64,000 bases of DNA, from positions 1 through 64,000 of the forward strand of contig JABYQR010000114.1 in NCBI GenBank assembly GCA_022592445.1, written 5' to 3'. The position numbers and the translations under genes were made by a program. Positions 59,991 through 64,000 of this stretch are shown here, piece after piece (position 1 is the stretch's first letter; every line of letters starts with the position of its first letter). Below the pieces are notes generated by a model that ran no database searches, was not told where the DNA came from, and saw nothing but the letters and a program-made list of their open reading frames with translations. Origin of the DNA: Cytidiella melzeri. Lineage: Eukaryota > Basidiomycota > Agaricomycetes > Polyporales > Irpicaceae.

Positions 59991-60585
59991 AATAATTCTA
60001 TGCCAGATTTGCCAACACTTGCTAGTGGCAAATTGTTGAAACCATAATATATATAATGTAGTTTCCCAACCCCTGTTGCAAGGATGTTTCAAGGTAGCAG
60101 AGTTCCCACAGTCTTGATAAGGGAATTATGCAGCTGTATATGGTAACTCTAGTAGTAACCATCACATTAGCTGAGACATACAGATATGGGTTGTGTAGAC
60201 TAAGTAGTATGGCTCTACAGGAGCACTGCACATATATGTATGCCTGTGTTCTAGTAGCATAGGAAATGACATGGAAAGTAGTACAGCTGCAGGTGATGCC
60301 TAAAGTGTACGTCTGAGGCCAAGTACTAGCATGATCCATTTACCCAATATGTATGCCTCTGGTACAAGTGCTGAGCCTAGTCATACACTGAGTCATGCAC
60401 TTAGTAATACAGTAGAATAGCTGAAGTAGACATGTATGGTAGTTGCTTACATAAGTAGATACAGACATGTATATAAGCAGAGCTGCTGAAGCAGCAATAA
60501 TAACTAGACCCATCTTCGAAGCTTAACAGCCTCTACCCCTTGCACACCACTTCCACTTTGTTACAAATTTCCAAGGACCTCAACA
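59990..60585 (-). repeat. Dispersed repeat, copy B (uninterrupted), inverted relative to copy A
   Basis: The reverse complement matches 8460-8952 and then 12446 to about 12515, with the transposon missing. It includes the last codons of the secreted-protein gene (TKW--CARGRGC-stop at about 60532-60567), the AAGCTTCGAAGATG block, the microsatellite-free TATATACATGTCTGTATCTACTTA block, and GTGGGAAACTACAT. The two copies differ by many substitutions and short indels. The homology fades towards 59.99 kb. Confidence 0.9.
60532..60575 (-). pseudogene. 3' remnant of a second copy of the small secreted protein gene
   Basis: On the minus strand, the last codons read TKWKWCARGRGC-stop, against TKWNMCARGRGC-stop in the gene at 8011-8523. 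Upstream the similarity ends quickly, and I find no signal peptide or start in the right place, so only the C-terminal tail and 3' flank remain. Confidence 0.65.
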
Positions 60586-61043
60586 GAGAAGTAGACATTG
60601 ACTCATTTTGTTGCTATGTCAATTGTGTTCCAAAGTCCCAGGCAGCATCAAGCAATTAGAAGGGGACTACTAGAATACCCCCCCCTTACCCAAACTTTGA
60701 GGGTTAGGGCCTGATTGGTGCAGCATTATGTAGGCATATTATTTATATAATTTGCTGCCAAATGAGATGATCCAGTGCTTATTGTGCCTTATTTTGACAG
60801 CAAATTGTTTGTTATTGGCAGGAAATTATTCTGAAGTCAACTACATGATGCAGCACCAATCAGGTCCTCAAGTTGCATCCAATGTCTCATTGTGATGTTT
60901 TAAGTCCTATCAGACTTTTAACAATATTACACCCTGCTCTTGACTTTCATGCACAAATGGTGCCCTAAACATTGATCTAAGGGCTTGCAGGAAGTCAGTC
61001 ACTATTCTGACCATAGCAGGTTTGGATGTGATCTGTGACCACC
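60586..61043. other. Gene-free sequence containing a MITE
   Basis: No coding frame with a recognisable product. It contains a C-rich run (CCCCCCCTTACCC near 60680) and the MITE at 60710-60865, between the dispersed repeat and the copia LTR. Confidence 0.5.
60710..60865. mobile_element. MITE-like element, about 156 bp, with 25-bp inverted ends
   Basis: CCTGATTGGTGCAGCATTATGTAG (60710-60733) is repeated in inverted form as CTACATGATGCAGCACCAATCAGG (about 60841-60864), differing at two positions. The interior is AT-rich, also with inner inverted similarity (AATTTGCTG, CAGCAAATT), and has no coding capacity. I see no certain target duplication. Confidence 0.75.
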
Positions 61044-61457
61044 TGTAAAGAAGTCCTCTCGAGGAACTTCCTTGTACGCAGGGCGCTACGCAAGCGCTGG
61101 CTCTGATATCCTATCGGATGCCGCGTACTCGACCTAGTGACACGAAGTGTCAATAACCTCAGAGTGATGGTCGAACTCTGTATATTCACCTAGTGACACG
61201 AAGTGTCAATACTTTACAAGAGTAAGTACAATACAACTACAGAGATAAAGAACAGACTTACACCTCAGAGTGATGGTCGAACTCTGAGGGTACTTGATAC
61301 CACGGCCAGTCCGTATATATAGTGTCCGTGAGTGGCTAGACGTACAGGAGACGGAAGCATCGAGACGAGATGAATGACGGACGGAACAGGAAGTAATATA
61401 CAGACGCCGAACGCGTCGGGTTGCCAAAACAAGGAAGAGCGCAAAGAATATTCAACA
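61044..61457 (-). repeat. 3' LTR of the right copia element (about 414 bp, left limit tentative)
   Basis: On the minus strand the LTR opens TGTTGAATATTC directly after the polypurine tract and could end at TTTACA (61044 on plus), giving TGT...ACA ends. A TATATATA box lies at 61314-61321. It contains two kinds of short hairpin, each twice: CCTAGTGACACGAAGTGTCA (61133, 61189) and CAGAGTGATGGTCGAACTCTG (61160, 61266). The partner LTR is outside the window, so the left limit is not proven. Confidence 0.55.
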
Positions 61458-61466
61458 CTCCCCCTC
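61458..61466 (-). promoter_or_regulatory. Polypurine tract of the right copia element
   Basis: GAGGGGGAG on the minus strand overlaps the pol stop codon (61465-61467) and ends directly before the TGTTGAA of the LTR. Confidence 0.75.
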
Positions 61467-64000
61467 AAGCCTGCGCGAGACCCATAGACGAAGCGAAGTG
61501 CTTGGACTTCATGGAAGGTAGTGCTTTGGTCAAAATATCGGCCGTCATGTCCTCAGTAGGACAGTAGCGTAGAAGAACTTTCTTGGATTCGATAGCGTAG
61601 CGAATGAAATGATAGCGGATGTCGATGTGTTTCGTTCGCGCGTGGAATTTGTCGTCGCGCGCGAGAGCAATGGCACCTTGATTATTGTCGCGTATCTCCA
61701 CGGGCTCGACTGGTGCTCGGTAAACCTCTGTGAGGAAATTCTTCAGCCAGATAGCCTCCTTTGTGGCGTGGGTGAGGGCGACATATTCGGCCTCAACTGT
61801 AGAGAGAGAGACGAGCTCTTGACGTTTGGAAGACCAGGACACCGCGCCTCCGATCAGGAACACATATCCTGAAATGGCGTGTCGGTCCTCGTTCGACATA
61901 CCGTCGGCATCCGAGTATCCCACCAGCTCCGAGTTTTCGGTTCCACCCAGAGTGAGACGAAGGTCTCGAGTCTTCTTCAGATAAGCGTAGACACGCTTCA
62001 GAGCCGTCCAATGGGCAGGACCAGGATTTTCTCCAAACTTCGCAAGCTGAGACACAGCGTAGGTGATGTCAGGACGTGTAGCAACGGAAGTATACATAAG
62101 GGCGCCGAGAGCCTCGCGATAGGGTTTGTCGCGCATGGCTGCGATTTCGGCAGCAGTCGAGGGACAGGCTTCTTTGGTCAAGAGGACCTGTGTGTCAATC
62201 GGGATGGCGAGAGGTTTGATATCCGAGAAGCCATAGCGTTCGAGGATTTGGTCGATGTAGGTACCCTGCGAGAGCGAGATGGTGCCTGTGTCCTTGTCTC
62301 GGGTGACCTCAATGCCGAGCATCCATTTGATCTCGCCCGAATCAACGATCTCGAAGCGTTGTTGGATTTTGTCCTTGACCAACTTCATGCGAGCTAAATC
62401 CGGCGTGGTCAGAGACATATCGTCCACATGAACGAATACAACGATTAGGTGTCCATCGGGTAGATGGCGGTAATAGACGGCGTGATCGTGTTCGGATCGA
62501 GTGAACCCAATGTCCTCCATGTGCTTGCGGAGGGTTTTTGCCCAACGACGCCCGGCCTGTTTCAGCCCGTAGAGGCAAGCCTTCAACTTGAGTACCTGAC
62601 CAGGCTTGAGACCGTTGAGCTCAACACCCTTGGGCGGTTTCATATAGATCTCTTCGCCTGGTTCCAGTCGGCCGTAGAGGTATGCTGACTTCACGTCAAC
62701 CTGGTGAATCTCGTATCCGGATTTGGCTGAGAGCGCTAGGATGGACCTAATGGAGGCCATCTTTGCGACGGGAGCAAAGGTATCGTCGGCCGCATAGTCC
62801 ACGCCGTCGACCTGCGTATCTCCACGCGCTACTAATCTCGCCCTCTGAGCAATCTCGTTTCCACGCTCATCCCGCTTTGTCCTGAATACCCACTTGTTGT
62901 TGATGACATTTGTGCCAGTCGGAAGGTTGACGTAGTCCCATGACTCACGCTTCTCCAGACGGGAAACCTCGTCCTCCATTGCCTCCTTGATAGCTGGCCA
63001 GTTCGGCCGTTTCATGGCTTCAGCCAGTGTCCGTGGGTCTCCGGATGCAACATCCGACATCGCGTGAACGATGTTGGCTGAGATGACCTCATCTGACTCA
63101 TCGAGTTCATCACCCGTTGTGGCCCTGCCTTCTGTCAGAGCGCGGACTTTTGCGGTGGGCTTCCGATCGCGTTTGCCATGCACGATCTCGGGTGCCTCAG
63201 GCACAGAGACTTCGGATGGAATCTCAATGGATCTTTCATCTGATGGGAATGAGGATACGGCGGGGATCCCTTCGGCGATGACTTCTGAGACAGGTTCAAG
63301 ATCTATCTCTGGTAACTCCCCCTCAACGAGTGGAGTCTCCCGCTGAGAGAACACTATGTTCCTCTCGACTGTTGCAGTCTTTGTGGTAGGCCAGTACACC
63401 CAGAAGCCATTTGATCCCTCCTCCGGTCCTAGCCATCTGCCCTCGACCGCTTTGTCGGCGAGCTTTCCGGTTTTGGGTAGACGTTTGACGTAGCATATGG
63501 CGCCAAAGGGTCTTAGATTGCTTATGTCGGGCGGCGACTTGAAACGCGCCTCGTGTGGCGTCTTGAAGTCGATGCGGCGTCGGGCAGTTCTGTTAAATAG
63601 ATAAACCGCGTAGGCGTGGGCATATCCCCATAGGCTTCGAGGAAGACCAGATGCGATGAGCATAGCTCGCACACAGTTGAATATAGTTCTGTGTACTCGT
63701 TCAGCTGATCCGTTATGTTCAGGTGTGTCGTGTGCCGTGAGATGTCGTTGAGTTCCTCTAAGCGCGAGATAGGCCGTCATGTCATTGGAGAGGAATTCAC
63801 CGCCTCTATCCGAGTGGAGACATTTCACGCGGATACCGTATTGGATTTCAAGTGCGACATCGTAAGTGACATACTTGCTAAAGGCCTCATCCTTCGAGCG
63901 AAGGAGTGGTTCGTCGAGCCACGACGTTGAGTCGTCGAACAGGGTGTAGGTATACAGACCGTGATGAATGGTCATTACTGGCGCTGGTCCCCAGAGATCC
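61465..64000 (-). CDS. Ty1/copia pol, intact as far as visible, 5' part beyond the window
   Basis: An uninterrupted frame runs from the window edge to TGA at 61465 (at least 844 codons). It enters in the integrase core (DLWGPAPV, then HSDRGGEF and NGSAERVHRT with the catalytic Asp and Glu). A linker follows with EPVSEVIAEG-like acidic sequence, then the RT (KWVFRTKRDERGN, RLVARGDTQVDGVDY, QVDVKSAYLYG, CLYGLKQAGRRW, FVHVDDMSL active site) and RNase H (GYSDADGMSNEDRHAISGYV, SLSTVEAEYVAL, TKHIDIRYHFIRY, ADILTKALP). Protein sequence and codon choice differ from the left element, so it is a separate copia family. With no stop or frameshift, the element may be young or active. Confidence 0.96.
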   Translation of the reverse strand, partial: DLWGPAPVMTIHHGLYTYTLFDDSTSWLDEPLLRSKDEAFSKYVTYDVALEIQYGIRVKCLHSDRGGEFLSNDMTAYLALRGTQRHLTAHDTPEHNGSAERVHRTIFNCVRAMLIASGLPRSLWGYAHAYAVYLFNRTARRRIDFKTPHEARFKSPPDISNLRPFGAICYVKRLPKTGKLADKAVEGRWLGPEEGSNGFWVYWPTTKTATVERNIVFSQRETPLVEGELPEIDLEPVSEVIAEGIPAVSSFPSDERSIEIPSEVSVPEAPEIVHGKRDRKPTAKVRALTEGRATTGDELDESDEVISANIVHAMSDVASGDPRTLAEAMKRPNWPAIKEAMEDEVSRLEKRESWDYVNLPTGTNVINNKWVFRTKRDERGNEIAQRARLVARGDTQVDGVDYAADDTFAPVAKMASIRSILALSAKSGYEIHQVDVKSAYLYGRLEPGEEIYMKPPKGVELNGLKPGQVLKLKACLYGLKQAGRRWAKTLRKHMEDIGFTRSEHDHAVYYRHLPDGHLIVVFVHVDDMSLTTPDLARMKLVKDKIQQRFEIVDSGEIKWMLGIEVTRDKDTGTISLSQGTYIDQILERYGFSDIKPLAIPIDTQVLLTKEACPSTAAEIAAMRDKPYREALGALMYTSVATRPDITYAVSQLAKFGENPGPAHWTALKRVYAYLKKTRDLRLTLGGTENSELVGYSDADGMSNEDRHAISGYVFLIGGAVSWSSKRQELVSLSTVEAEYVALTHATKEAIWLKNFLTEVYRAPVEPVEIRDNNQGAIALARDDKFHARTKHIDIRYHFIRYAIESKKVLLRYCPTEDMTADILTKALPSMKSKHFASSMGLAQA

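Overview
The window looks like the chromosome of a mushroom-forming basidiomycete (Agaricomycete-like). Nearly every recognisable gene is broken by many short GT-AG introns of about 48-75 bp, genes are tightly packed on both strands, the conserved proteins are eukaryotic housekeeping factors, and the edges hold Ty1/copia and pogo-type transposons plus a repeat-embedded small secreted protein gene. There are no bacterial operons, CRISPR arrays or rRNA, and I found no convincing tRNA.

Layout. 1-3865: 3' part of a Ty1/copia element on + with one in-frame stop in pol, ending in a short LTR. 3866-7758: AT-richer, repeat-rich DNA with tandem duplications, decayed coding remnants and a 275-bp foldback element. 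7759-8523: a small secreted protein gene behind a duplicated 120-bp exon/intron-like unit. 8953-12445: a complete pogo-type DNA transposon with TA target duplications, sitting inside a dispersed repeat whose uninterrupted inverted copy lies at about 60.0-60.6 kb. 13386-14878: a Ser-rich protein of unknown role.

16557-43102 is the gene-dense core: secreted GH43 arabinanase (+), a DHX29/DHX57/YLR419W-type RNA helicase (-), splicing helicase Prp22 (+), mRNA-export cofactor NXT1/p15 (-), an IPNS-type 2OG-Fe(II) oxygenase (-), AP-3 delta (+), a Ste20/GCK-III kinase (-), a large UBE2O/BIRC6-like E2 with a Cys-rich module (+), and a cation diffusion facilitator (-). Neighbours mostly alternate strand, giving short shared promoters (23182-23376, 37390-37903) and short convergent 3' gaps (for example 18008-18121).

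43103-46935 is gene-poor. It is followed by a secreted proline-rich protein with dibasic (Kex2-like) sites and a duplicated PDW-NHA peptide (46936-48036), a 1.6-kb G-poor minisatellite (48130-49770), a Zta1-type quinone oxidoreductase (-), a tyrosine phosphatase with an altered signature (-), an NR2C2AP-like protein (+), a small Ser/Gly-rich ORF (-) and a TBC Rab-GAP (-). From 59.2 kb the sequence is repeat-rich again (dispersed repeat copy, a MITE) and ends in a second, uninterrupted copia element on the minus strand (61044-64000, continuing past the edge).

The genes do not form one pathway; they are a typical set of RNA-processing, trafficking, ubiquitin and signalling genes between two transposon-rich flanks. 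I see no clear new multi-gene system. The observations most worth following are the candidate Kex2-processed peptide gene, the small secreted protein family with its conserved C-terminus, the transposon with its natural empty site, and a GC-AG intron inside a helicase DEVH motif. Splice sites were called by eye from GT/AG signals and frame continuity.
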